Source: a virus. From it: a DNA stretch of 37,846 nt. The stretch spans positions 1 to 37,846 of IMG/VR virus record IMGVR_UViG_3300021378_000069, one strand, 5' to 3'. Position numbers and translations under genes: made by a program. The notes beneath the pieces were generated by a model, which saw only the letters and a list, made by a program, of their open reading frames with translations, was not told the origin of the DNA and ran no database searches. Below, in pieces: positions 22,362-30,439 of this stretch (positions within the stretch are counted from its first letter, which is position 1; the number at the start of each line of letters is the position of its first letter).

Positions 22362-24242
22362 ATGCAAAACACAAAATTTCCAAATGCAAGCTGGGAACAA
22401 TACTCAGATAAAATTATTAGTGCATTATCATTGAAAAAGACTGCCATAGGCGAATATCATGGTGCTTGCCCGGTATGTCAGGGTGAAGATAGGTTCTGGA
22501 TCAAGGAAACGTCTGATAATGAAGTGATGGTTAGCTGTAGAAAATGCTCAGACTTTGCCGGCATAAAGGATGCGCTGCGAAGGCAGAGCCTATGGCCTGA
22601 TGAGAATGAGAAGCCAATGACGAGAGAATATACAATAAGTTGGCCTGAAGCAGAGCCAGAAGCAACGCATCCATATCTGATCAAGAAAAAGATTGGATTG
22701 GGCAATGCGTCTATAAAGGGTGACATATTAGATATACCTGTAATAAATGCCAAAGGTAAGCGTGTAGGCACGCAGAGCATTAATCCGACAGGTGCAAAGA
22801 AATTTTCGTCAGGTATGCCAGTTGTTGGTAATTTTAGCGTGATTGGTGGTAAATTAAACGATTTGATTTACGTTTGCGAAGGTTGGGCAACTGCAATGTC
22901 AGTGCATATGGCGACAGATAGGCCAGCTGTATTTGCATTATCTGCGGGTAACATGACTGCCGTGATAGGTGAGCTGCTTGAAGCTAGACCTAATTTACGC
23001 ATAGTGGTGGCTGGTGATAATGACGAGGCAGGCATGAAAGCCATTGAGAAATGCGTGGCAGATCATGGTGTGAAGTCTATTGTACCTGATGTCGGCGGAT
23101 GGGACTTCAGTGATATGTGGGTTAATCGAGGCAAAGAAGCGACTGCCAAGGCATTGGAGGTGAAGAGCTTACTCGATCAGGTGTTCTTCCCGGGCGATGC
23201 AATGCCACAGCTAGACAGGAGTTATCTTGTCAAAGGATGGTTTGGCGCTGGGCAGCTCTCGATGGTGTATGGGCCAAGCAACGTGGGTAAGTCATTCTTT
23301 GTGCAAGATGTGGCGTGGCATGTATCTGCGGGGCAAGATTGGCATGGCAATAAGGTTAAGGGCGGCGTCGTGCTGTTTTTAGCTCTTGAGGGCGGTATGA
23401 CGACGCATAATAGGATCGTAGCCTTACGCCAGCAATATCCAGAGCATGACGCTAAATTAGCTATGCGTGCATTGCCAGTGAATTTACTAGAGGAAAACGC
23501 TGACGTGCAGCTTATCATTGATTTGTGTGACGAGGTTAAACGAGCGCATGGCGATATTGCTATGATTATCGTTGATACGCTATCGAGATCAATGCCCGGC
23601 GGCGATGAAAACTCGCCTGCATCATCAACGGCTGTAATATCGGCATGTGATAAGATACGCGGTGAAACTGATGCCCACCTATTGCTTGTGCATCACTCTG
23701 GCAAGAACTTGGACGCAAAGGCGCGTGGGCATAGCTCACTGAGAGCTGCTGTGGAAACTGAGATAGAGCTATCATACGACGAGGCGACAGGCTTGCGTAC
23801 TGCATTAGCCACCAAGCAGAGAGACTTGGAGGGTGGGCGTAAGTTTCACTTCAAGTTGAATGTAATTGAGCTTGGGCATGATATGGACGGCGATGCTGTG
23901 ACGACATGTGTGATCGTGCCGGCAAGCAGTGATGACGTTGAAGCTGCCAATAAGAAAGCTATAAAGGGCAAGAATCAGATATTATTTAAGACGTGCTTCC
24001 AACAGCTGCGAGGCGAGGGCATTGGCATGTCTAATCCTGCTGGCGTTGGTTGGCCTGAACCTAGCACGTTCTGGGTTATTAAAGAGGAGGATATTAAGAA
24101 GCATTTCATGGGTAAAGTATCTGGCGTAGCGAACCCATCACAAACCTACAAGCAGTCAATTGCAGGCCTCACGAGTGCAGGTCATATTGTGCAAAATGAA
24201 GGCTTTATCTGGTTTTGCGATGATTTCGGGAAAATGAGCTAA
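22362..24242 (+). CDS. Primase-helicase with RepA-like AAA ATPase, 626 aa
   Basis: The N-terminal zinc ribbon has C36-P-V-C39 and C59-R-K-C62. A TOPRIM domain follows (VCEGWATAMS with E173; GDNDEAG with D219 and D221). The C-terminal part is an AAA_25/RepA-type helicase: Walker A GPSNVGKS (304-311), Walker B MIIVDT (401-406) and LLVHHSGK. The last ~100 residues may be DNA binding. A combined primase-helicase plus no phage polymerase implies use of host polymerase III or I. GAGGAAGGG lies about ten bases before the start. Overall resembles P4-alpha/RepA-like phage replication proteins. Confidence 0.88.
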   Translation: MQNTKFPNASWEQYSDKIISALSLKKTAIGEYHGACPVCQGEDRFWIKETSDNEVMVSCRKCSDFAGIKDALRRQSLWPDENEKPMTREYTISWPEAEPEATHPYLIKKKIGLGNASIKGDILDIPVINAKGKRVGTQSINPTGAKKFSSGMPVVGNFSVIGGKLNDLIYVCEGWATAMSVHMATDRPAVFALSAGNMTAVIGELLEARPNLRIVVAGDNDEAGMKAIEKCVADHGVKSIVPDVGGWDFSDMWVNRGKEATAKALEVKSLLDQVFFPGDAMPQLDRSYLVKGWFGAGQLSMVYGPSNVGKSFFVQDVAWHVSAGQDWHGNKVKGGVVLFLALEGGMTTHNRIVALRQQYPEHDAKLAMRALPVNLLEENADVQLIIDLCDEVKRAHGDIAMIIVDTLSRSMPGGDENSPASSTAVISACDKIRGETDAHLLLVHHSGKNLDAKARGHSSLRAAVETEIELSYDEATGLRTALATKQRDLEGGRKFHFKLNVIELGHDMDGDAVTTCVIVPASSDDVEAANKKAIKGKNQILFKTCFQQLRGEGIGMSNPAGVGWPEPSTFWVIKEEDIKKHFMGKVSGVANPSQTYKQSIAGLTSAGHIVQNEGFIWFCDDFGKMS

Positions 24243-24248
24243 AATGCA

Positions 24249-24390
24249 ACCTACTAATTACCTACTAATTAGCATTAGTAGCAACAATATCAATGACTTA
24301 CACGACAAACTACTAATTGCAATTAGTATATCGTAACCAATCTACTACTAATACTATATACCTTTAGGTATAGTATATTAGTATGTAGTT
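24249..24390. repeat. CTACTAATT dyad cluster downstream of primase-helicase
   Basis: CTACTAATT or its complement appears about six times. A perfect 18-bp palindrome, TACTAATTGCAATTAGTA, lies at 24311-24328, and CTACTAAT/ATTAGTAG arms with a four-base spacer at 24262-24281. A TATACC TTTA GGTATA hairpin follows near 24360. The segment is almost all A/T. It could be an origin, a regulator's operator array or an AT-rich unwinding element. Confidence 0.6.
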
Positions 24391-24452
24391 AAGCGAATAG
24401 TATGAGATAAGGAAAATCGGGGTTAAATAATATGGAACAAAGGAGTAATAAA

Positions 24453-24797
24453 ATGAATGACGTTAGTGAGGCTGGTGGCAATCGTGAAACGAGCGAGGGC
24501 GAGGTGGAACAAGCGATGGGTGATGAGAGCATGGTGAGGTCTGATGTGCTATCGAGGGCTAACTTGCTGATCACGGGAGACCGCGCAAAACAATACGGAA
24601 GTGCAGGCGAGAACTTCAATTGCATTGCGACGATGTGGACTGCTTATCTTGGCAGGCATGTGTCTGCATATGATGTGGCTAACATGATGGCTTTGCTGAA
24701 AATTGCGAGGATGCGCAATGGCGTGCATCTGGATAGCTCGGTTGATGGCTGCGGTTATCTTGCGCTGGCTTACGAGTTGTCTAATCAGGTCACATAG
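24453..24797 (+). CDS. DUF6378-like phage protein, 114 aa
   Basis: AGGAG lies eight bases before ATG 24453, so that start is preferred over an upstream ATG at 24432. The first 35 residues are Ser/Glu/Gly-rich. The rest, LLITGDRAKQYGSAGENFNCIATMWTAYLGRHVSAYDVANMMALLKIAR ... DGCGYLALAYEL, matches a small conserved helical domain found in many phages (DUF6378), whose role is not known. It is the only long gene between the primase and the late genes. Confidence 0.75.
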   Translation: MNDVSEAGGNRETSEGEVEQAMGDESMVRSDVLSRANLLITGDRAKQYGSAGENFNCIATMWTAYLGRHVSAYDVANMMALLKIARMRNGVHLDSSVDGCGYLALAYELSNQVT

Positions 24798-24936
24798 GCT
24801 TGAACAAGAGCCTATCATGAGGCATACTATGATCAGTGGGTTCTCCTCCCTCTAAGCGTGTTGTTTTTGCATTTACAACATGTTTCCCACTGAACTAGGC
24901 CGCGTAGCTTACTTTCCTCCTCCGAGCTACGCGGTC
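24794..24936 (+). ncRNA. Candidate structured RNA or multi-hairpin regulatory region
   Basis: Four stems lie in a row after the DUF6378-like gene. They are ATAGGCT/AGCCTAT (24794-24815), TCAGTGGG/CCCACTGA (24833-24840 with 24886-24893) enclosing CGTGTTGT/ACAACATG (24857-24882), and CCGCGTAGCT/AGCTACGCGG (24900-24934) with a 15-base loop. The dense set of perfect stems in 143 bases with no gene suggests a structured leader, a small RNA or a recombination site. No known RNA family is recognised and it is not a tRNA. Confidence 0.45.
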
Positions 24937-24954
24937 ACATTACAAGGCAAGGAT

Positions 24955-25158
24955 ATGTCAGAGTTTATCATCAACTTAACATTGGACTTACATTGCTCTG
25001 ATAGCGACGAGAGTGACCATGAGTTGAACGAGCTGTGCGATTACATAACTGATAGGCTTACGGCTGTGCCAGCTCAGACTGTGCTACAGTCGCTCGCAGA
25101 GGCTCTCATAGAGCTGCATGAGCAGGTCGTTGAGGAAGCCGGGCAGACAATGCATTGA
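24955..25158 (+). CDS. Small acidic hypothetical protein, 67 aa
   Basis: Start 24955 has GCAAGGA four bases before it; the ORF is open 25 codons further upstream through the hairpin region, which is unlikely to be coding. The product (MSEFIINLTLDLHCSDSDESDHELNELCDYITDRL...) is acidic, with a short beta strand and helices. No family recognised. It stands alone between two regulatory regions. Confidence 0.55.
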   Translation: MSEFIINLTLDLHCSDSDESDHELNELCDYITDRLTAVPAQTVLQSLAEALIELHEQVVEEAGQTMH

Positions 25159-25598
25159 TTTACTGGCGGCATAACATACTGCAAGAACGTGCGATACAAC
25201 ACATTAGCACGCCGTTGCACGGGCGCACTCGCGTAATGCAAAGCAAATCTATAGTCAATACTTTCGGATAAACTGAAAGTTAACATAATATACATTATCG
25301 GACATATACAGGTAAATCTACAGTATATCCAATGATATCAATAGGTTAGCCAAATATAGGCCAATATACAGCCAATATGAGCTATGCGTTGTTCCATTTA
25401 GGCGAAACTAGCACATCTGGCGCAGCGAGGAAGCCCCCCGTCAACGGATTTTACGGGGGTAGTGTGTGTGTATAATCTCACGCACACAATTGCCTATGTT
25501 GCTTCTCGAAAAAAAATAATTTAAAGTATAATGGTGCATTACTTGAACTGCAAAAAGTAATGCACCTACACGGCAATAGCTACGAAAGGACAGCCGCG
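25159..25598. other. 440-base regulatory region before the late block
   Basis: No convincing gene lies here. I see an ACTTTC/GAAAGT hairpin (25260-25280), three near copies of CCAATATA in tandem (25350-25380), a CCCCCGT/ACGGGGG stem (25435-25459), a GTG-repeat/CAC hairpin (25463-25488) that includes a TATAAT (25471-25476), and a second TATAAT at 25527-25532 directly followed by a perfect 12-bp hairpin. This is the likely control region for the rightward packaging and virion genes. No good -35 was found for either TATAAT, so activator dependence is possible. Confidence 0.5.
25533..25566. promoter_or_regulatory. 12-bp hairpin overlapping a probable start site
   Basis: GGTGCATTACTT and AAGTAATGCACC are exact complements with a ten-base loop. 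A TATAAT (25527-25532) lies directly before it, so transcription would start inside the left arm. The dyad could be an operator or a stabilising 5' RNA hairpin for the HNH and terminase transcript. Confidence 0.55.
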
Positions 25599-26156
25599 AT
25601 GAAAAAAGAATTACCAACTGTAGAGTATTTACGCAAGACAATACGTTATAACCCAAAGACGGGCAAAATGTATTGGCTCAAGAGAACCAAAGAGCATTAC
25701 CCGCCTAAAACAGCAAACATTGAAAGATCAGTTAAATATTGGAATAAGCGTTATGCTGGCAAAGAAACTGCAATATGCCAAGATGGCAGAGGTTATTTTA
25801 AATGCAAGATTAATCAAATACATTACGGCGCTCACAGAGTTGCTTGGGCGTTATACCACGGCGAATGGCCTGATAAGCAAATTGATCATATCAATGGAAA
25901 CCCATTAGACAACCGCATAAAAAATATGAGAGTTGTTAGTACACGTGAGAATGGTAAAAATAGAAAACGCCCTAGCACTAATACTAGCGGAATTATTGGT
26001 GTATCTTGGAATAAGAGGCAGTCAAAATGGGTATCGCAAATATGCGTTAATTATAAAAAAATTTTTCTTGGAAGTTATGACAATATTACAGACGCAGCAA
26101 ACGCACGTCAAACCGCCGAAAAAAAATATAATTTTCACCCCAACCACGGTAGATAG
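25599..26156 (+). CDS. HNH homing-type endonuclease with AP2 domain, 185 aa
   Basis: The start at 25599 has GAAAGGA eight bases before; an earlier ATG at 25560 is within a hairpin arm. The HNH_3 core is IDHINGNPLDNRIKNMRVVS with H97, N101 and N105. An AP2-type DNA-binding domain follows (GVSWNKRQSKWVSQICV ... LGSYDNITDAANAR, about 131-170). This makeup is typical of free-standing phage homing endonucleases. It sits immediately before the small terminase, a place where HNH genes occur in many phages and may act in packaging or spread. Confidence 0.85.
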   Translation: MKKELPTVEYLRKTIRYNPKTGKMYWLKRTKEHYPPKTANIERSVKYWNKRYAGKETAICQDGRGYFKCKINQIHYGAHRVAWALYHGEWPDKQIDHINGNPLDNRIKNMRVVSTRENGKNRKRPSTNTSGIIGVSWNKRQSKWVSQICVNYKKIFLGSYDNITDAANARQTAEKKYNFHPNHGR

Positions 26157-26166
26157 GAGAACAACA

Positions 26167-26667
26167 ATGGCTGGCAAAGCGTTACGCAGAAGAATACTTG
26201 CCGATGTACTAAGTAAAGGCGGTGCTGAATACTTGTTTGAGCAGATAGCCTCTGGAACGACACTCACAGCCCTTGCAAAAGAATATGATTGTTCCCGGCA
26301 GTATCTCAGCACATCTCTCAAGACCATCCCTGAGTACGAGCAAGCCCTACGCAAAGCTAGGCAAGAGGCAGCTGATGCACTCGTAGAGCAAGGCTTAACA
26401 ATGGTAGATGATCTGGATGGCGGCAGCACATCAAGCGAAATAGCCGCCACCCGTGAAAAGGTGCAGTGGCGTAAATTTATGGCAGGCTCGTATAACCAAG
26501 AGCGATACGGCAACAGACCCCAGACAAACGTGACTATATCTGTGGGTGACATGCACCTCGACGCATTACGCAAAGTCAATTCAGATCTGGCAGCTATTCA
26601 TAAAGAAGACCAAGAGCGTGAGGCAAAGACGATTGACGCAGATTATGAGGATGTATCCGATGAGTGA
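26167..26667 (+). CDS. terS: Terminase small subunit, 166 aa
   Basis: It recognises the packaging start in DNA. AGGAGA lies eight bases before the ATG. Residues about 20-55 contain a helix-turn-helix (LTALAKEYDCSRQYLSTSLK). The middle is a helical oligomerisation stretch (ATREKVQWRKFMAGSYNQERYGNR). The C-terminus is acidic. The gene ends seven bases into the large-subunit gene, a normal terS-terL coupling. Confidence 0.78.
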   Translation: MAGKALRRRILADVLSKGGAEYLFEQIASGTTLTALAKEYDCSRQYLSTSLKTIPEYEQALRKARQEAADALVEQGLTMVDDLDGGSTSSEIAATREKVQWRKFMAGSYNQERYGNRPQTNVTISVGDMHLDALRKVNSDLAAIHKEDQEREAKTIDADYEDVSDE

Positions 26668-28057
26668 TAACCCATTACAAGAATTTGTCCTACGTTACCG
26701 GGATGACCCAGTGCTATTTGTAAAAGAGGTGCTAGGCGCAGAGCCATATGATTACCAAGCTGAGTTTCTGGAGGCCATAGCAAATGGCGAGCGTAAAATG
26801 TCCGTCAGGTCTGGGCATGGTACAGGCAAGTCCACGTCAGCCTCTTGGGCTATGCTCTGGTTTCTTCTGCTACGTTTCCCCAATAAAGTCGTTGTCACAG
26901 CCCCCACGTCTAGCCAATTGTTTGACGCATTGTTTGCCGAGCTAAAGCGATGGATTAACGAGTTGCCACCCCATCTACAGCAATTGCTAACCACCAAATC
27001 AGATCGCGTCGAGCTAACGTCGGCAGCGTCAGAGGCTTTTATATCAGCTAGAACGTCACGCGCAGAAACGCCAGAAGCGTTAGCAGGTGTTCACTCTGAA
27101 AATGTTTTATTGGTGGTAGATGAGGCATCGGGTGTGCCTGAGAAAGTCTTTGAAGCAGCTGCTGGGTCAATGTCAGGGCATAATGCTACCACGTTACTCT
27201 TGTCTAACCCCACACGTTCGTCAGGCACGTTCTTTGAGAGCCAAACTAGATTAGCTAAGAGTTGGTGGACGCGCAGATGGTCGTGCGTTGATAGTCCGCT
27301 TGTATCAGCAGAGTTTGTTGATGAGATGCGTGAGCGTTACGGTGAGGATTCAAATGCATTCCGCATACGTGTGCTAGGCGAGTTCCCTATGGCTGACGAT
27401 GATACGATTATACCGTTTCATCTCGCAGAGAGCGCGATACATCGTGATATTGAGATTACACCTGACATCAGACCTATCTGGGGCTTAGATGTTGCTAGGT
27501 TTGGCACAGATAAGACTGCATTATGCAAAAGGTATGGCAATGTTGTGACTGATATTGAAGCGTGGCAAGGCTTAGACTTAATGCAGACTGTGGGCAGGGT
27601 AATGGCTGAATATGATAATTTATCGCCAAGCCTACGCCCAAACGAAATACTTGTGGATAGTATTGGCGTTGGTGGCGGTGTAGTTGATAGGTTGCGTGAG
27701 TTAGGCGCTCCAGTGCGTGGGATTAATGTTGGCGAAGCGCCTGCTATGGGCAAGACTTACATGAATCTGCGCAGCGAGTTATGGTTTAAGACTAAAGCGT
27801 GGCTGGAAGACAGGTCATGCAAGCTGCCAAAAAATGACCAGCTCTTAGCCGAGCTAACTGGCATACGATATGCATTTACCAGCGCAGGCAAGATGAAGGC
27901 TGAGAGTAAGGACGCGATGCGCAAGCGTGGGCTAAAATCGCCTGACTTGGCGGATGCATTATGTTTAACTATGGCATCAGACGCAGCCACAGCCCTGTCT
28001 GGCGCAAGTATGAGTTGGAATAGGTCTATAAAGCGAAACCTTAAAGGTATTGCATGA
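26660..28057 (+). CDS. terL: Terminase large subunit, 465 aa
   Basis: The packaging motor and DNA-cutting nuclease. I start at 26660; GAGG lies nine bases before. Walker A is RSGHGTGKST (50-59), Walker B VLLVVDEA (149-156) and the C-motif SNPT (182-185). The nuclease acids are D277 (GLDVARFGTD), D333 (LVDSIGVGGG) and D429/D432 (SPDLADAL). Length is normal. It resembles terminases of P22-like and other headful-type phages; this would give circularly permuted ends, in keeping with the circular map. Confidence 0.92.
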   Translation: MSDNPLQEFVLRYRDDPVLFVKEVLGAEPYDYQAEFLEAIANGERKMSVRSGHGTGKSTSASWAMLWFLLLRFPNKVVVTAPTSSQLFDALFAELKRWINELPPHLQQLLTTKSDRVELTSAASEAFISARTSRAETPEALAGVHSENVLLVVDEASGVPEKVFEAAAGSMSGHNATTLLLSNPTRSSGTFFESQTRLAKSWWTRRWSCVDSPLVSAEFVDEMRERYGEDSNAFRIRVLGEFPMADDDTIIPFHLAESAIHRDIEITPDIRPIWGLDVARFGTDKTALCKRYGNVVTDIEAWQGLDLMQTVGRVMAEYDNLSPSLRPNEILVDSIGVGGGVVDRLRELGAPVRGINVGEAPAMGKTYMNLRSELWFKTKAWLEDRSCKLPKNDQLLAELTGIRYAFTSAGKMKAESKDAMRKRGLKSPDLADALCLTMASDAATALSGASMSWNRSIKRNLKGIA

Positions 28058-28242
28058 ATAAAAAAAAATTCGACAATTTGTCACCTAAGATGAAAAATTT
28101 ATTAATGACCAAATGGATTAAGCGTTACATGAGCCTTGGTTTGACGTTGGAAGATGCTCAATTTGCTGCACGCTGGAGAGCTGGAACGTGGAAGCTATCA
28201 GATAGAATGCGTGTTGTACTAGCTAATGTGAATGAATTGTGA
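28054..28242 (+). CDS. Small basic protein after terminase, 62 aa
   Basis: It begins in an ATGA overlap with the terminase. The product is helical and basic (KKKFDNLSPKMKNLLMTKWIKRYM...DAQFAARWRAGTW). Function unknown; coupling to terL suggests a packaging or head role. Confidence 0.65.
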   Translation: MNKKKFDNLSPKMKNLLMTKWIKRYMSLGLTLEDAQFAARWRAGTWKLSDRMRVVLANVNEL

Positions 28243-28276
28243 TAAGTTTAGGCAAGATACCAAATAGGCTAGGATT

Positions 28277-28795
28277 ATGGCACAAAATAAATTTTTAAGT
28301 TTTCTTAACTCGCTAGATAAAGGTGCAAGCGATAGAAACAGCATTACTGAGTTTTTAGCTAATGTCTTAACACCGGGCGATGAGATGGAATATGTTAATG
28401 GTCAACTTATGACTACTAGCGGCAGACCTGTAGAAAACATTGGCGACAGAACGTATTACGGCACGCTAGGCCAAGCTAACTTTGCAGGCAATGATCCTGT
28501 AAAAGATGGCTTGCTGTCAAAGATGACTGACGCGCCTGATAAAGCAGCGAAAAAATTTGGATTATTAAATAAAGACGTGCAAGTGCCAAGCAGTGATATT
28601 TACAGTTTATTGTATGGCCTACAGCCAGACCAGCCAATTATACAAACAACCTTACCTGATGTATCCGATGAGCAAGAGTTTTTTAACTTTGTAGAAAAAT
28701 ATAAAGATGATCCATTGTTTGGTAAATATATGGGTGATATGGAAATGATGCGTAAAGTCTTTGAATTATCTAAGCAGCAAAATTTAGATTTATAA
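28277..28795 (+). CDS. Hypothetical virion-region protein, 172 aa
   Basis: A soluble mixed protein with segments TEFLANVLTPGDEMEYVNGQLM and YKDDPLFGKYMGDMEMMRKVFELSK. No signal, membrane or catalytic motif is visible. It overlaps the start of the ADP-ribosyltransferase-like gene (TAATG) and may be its partner, chaperone or immunity-like factor, but this is only from position. Confidence 0.65.
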   Translation: MAQNKFLSFLNSLDKGASDRNSITEFLANVLTPGDEMEYVNGQLMTTSGRPVENIGDRTYYGTLGQANFAGNDPVKDGLLSKMTDAPDKAAKKFGLLNKDVQVPSSDIYSLLYGLQPDQPIIQTTLPDVSDEQEFFNFVEKYKDDPLFGKYMGDMEMMRKVFELSKQQNLDL

Positions 28796-30402
28796 TGGGC
28801 TTACTAGATCAAAATAATTATGCAGGCTACGCCCAAGAGGGTCAGCGACTTGCAGTAGAGCCAATGAGCTTTACCCCAATGGACGCCGCAAGATTTGTAG
28901 CTGAAGCCACGCCTATCATTGGCGACGCTATGGCAGCCAAAGAAGTTTACGACGAATTACAAAAGCCAGACCCTAATTATGCAATGGTGGCAGCTCTAGG
29001 CGGCGCAGCTCTCGTTGGATTAGTCCCCGGCCTTGGCGACGCTATGGCTGCTGGCATTAAGAAAGGCGCAAGGGGATTACTTGATACTGCTAAACGTATT
29101 GAAGTTGATCCAAACGCGCTGGGTATGTCTTTTGGTAATATAAAGTTAAATCCTAAAGCTGACCCAACACAAACAGGCTGGACGTTTAGAGATGTAGAAA
29201 AACCCACATTAAATAAAGAAGAAAATCGACGTGTATCAGCACTTACTTCTCGTGTTGAGGAAGTGCCGATTAATCAGATTTATGCTACGCAACCTACAGT
29301 AAACCCAGATTTCTCTACTACATCTTCTAGCGCTGGTGAGTTGCCCTTTGTCGTTAGAAAAAACGGAAAAATGTTTGTTCAAGATGGGCATCATAGGTTG
29401 ACTAAAGTGGCGGAAGAGGGCGTGCAAAATGCAAAAGTGCGTTTTATTGATTTAGATGGCGCTGACACATCGACGCCACTGCTTGATTACGATCCAAATT
29501 TTAATTCAGAGGTTAAAGGTATACTTGATGCTCTTTCTAGCCCATCACTACCCAAGCCTAAAAATAAAGCAGAAAAAACTGCAAAAGAAATTCTAGAGCT
29601 ACGCGCAAAGGGTGAGGCAAAGTATGTTACTGACGAAATGATGTCTATGGCAGACCCACAATATATGTTTAATAACACGCCGTTAAATATGAGTGAGGGC
29701 GCTAGAAAGTTACGAGCTGACCAGCTTGGCTATAACAAAGAATTATTTCATGGCGGACAAGGTGGAATAAAAGCTATGGATGCTGACATAGCTGGCGGTC
29801 AAGATTACGACACTGGCATTTGGAGTACAACAGATAGGTATAATGCGAATAGGTATGCTGGAAGCCCAACTGAAAATCCTACTGCTGGTCAAAGCCTTTT
29901 GACAGATGCATTTGATCGATATGATGATAAAGGTGCAGTTTACCCATTGTTAGGTAAAACAGATAATTACGCAAAAACAAATTTTGAAGGTGCAAATTGG
30001 GGTGACGCCCCAAAGTACGCTAGAATGAATTTCAAACAAGATGGAATACCTACTCGTAAAAAAATATCAGATATGACACAAGATTGGGCATCTTGGGCAT
30101 CATCTCCAGAGGCGGCTAGGGCGGCAAGAACTACAGATAGTAGCGGATTACTTATTAAAGATGTCGTTGATATTGGAAGTCAGTTTCCTCACCCAGATCA
30201 TATTGGACTAAGCCCAGAGATGGCGACAACAGCAGTTACATTTGACCCAACAACATTAAGGTCAAAATTTGCAAGATTTGATCCAGAATTTAAACATTTA
30301 AAAAATTTAACTGCGGCTGGATTATTAACGCCAAGCGCAATACTTGCATTGCAAGAATACAAAAAACAACAAGAGTTAGAACGTGGGCTACTATCTTATT
30401 AA
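28795..30402 (+). CDS. Virion-region protein with ParB-like and ADP-ribosyltransferase-like domains, 535 aa
   Basis: Residues 64-86 are Ala/Gly-rich and hydrophobic. Residues about 150-225 have the ParB/sulfiredoxin-type pattern with VPINQIYATQ and VQDGHHRLTKV (DGHHR 197-201). Residues about 315-500 look like an ADP-ribosyltransferase domain: LFHGG (317-321), GIWSTTDRYNANRYAG (341-356), AVYPLLGKTDN, and a closing FDPTTLRSKFARFDPEF (483-499) known from phage ART and MuF toxin-like proteins. A catalytic Glu could not be pinned down. The closing helix is Lys/Glu-rich. It could be injected with DNA to modify host proteins, like T4 Alt in role. Confidence 0.7.
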   Translation: MGLLDQNNYAGYAQEGQRLAVEPMSFTPMDAARFVAEATPIIGDAMAAKEVYDELQKPDPNYAMVAALGGAALVGLVPGLGDAMAAGIKKGARGLLDTAKRIEVDPNALGMSFGNIKLNPKADPTQTGWTFRDVEKPTLNKEENRRVSALTSRVEEVPINQIYATQPTVNPDFSTTSSSAGELPFVVRKNGKMFVQDGHHRLTKVAEEGVQNAKVRFIDLDGADTSTPLLDYDPNFNSEVKGILDALSSPSLPKPKNKAEKTAKEILELRAKGEAKYVTDEMMSMADPQYMFNNTPLNMSEGARKLRADQLGYNKELFHGGQGGIKAMDADIAGGQDYDTGIWSTTDRYNANRYAGSPTENPTAGQSLLTDAFDRYDDKGAVYPLLGKTDNYAKTNFEGANWGDAPKYARMNFKQDGIPTRKKISDMTQDWASWASSPEAARAARTTDSSGLLIKDVVDIGSQFPHPDHIGLSPEMATTAVTFDPTTLRSKFARFDPEFKHLKNLTAAGLLTPSAILALQEYKKQQELERGLLSY

Positions 30403-30439
30403 TAAATATGTTATACAGAAATAAACTGAGAGTTGAATA

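Noticed and set aside
24243-24452. CRISPR-like array
   Set aside because: Elements are short, palindromic and irregularly spaced, without uniform spacers.
24794-24936. tRNA gene
   Set aside because: Stems do not fit a cloverleaf, and no T-loop GTTCRA or acceptor-CCA was seen.
25377-25475. 32-codon ORF (MSYALFHLGETSTSG...)
   Set aside because: No RBS, lies across two hairpins and a TATAAT box; more likely chance.
26022-26579. 185-codon minus-strand reading frame
   Set aside because: Overlaps the HNH and small terminase genes on the opposite strand, with no RBS or domain.
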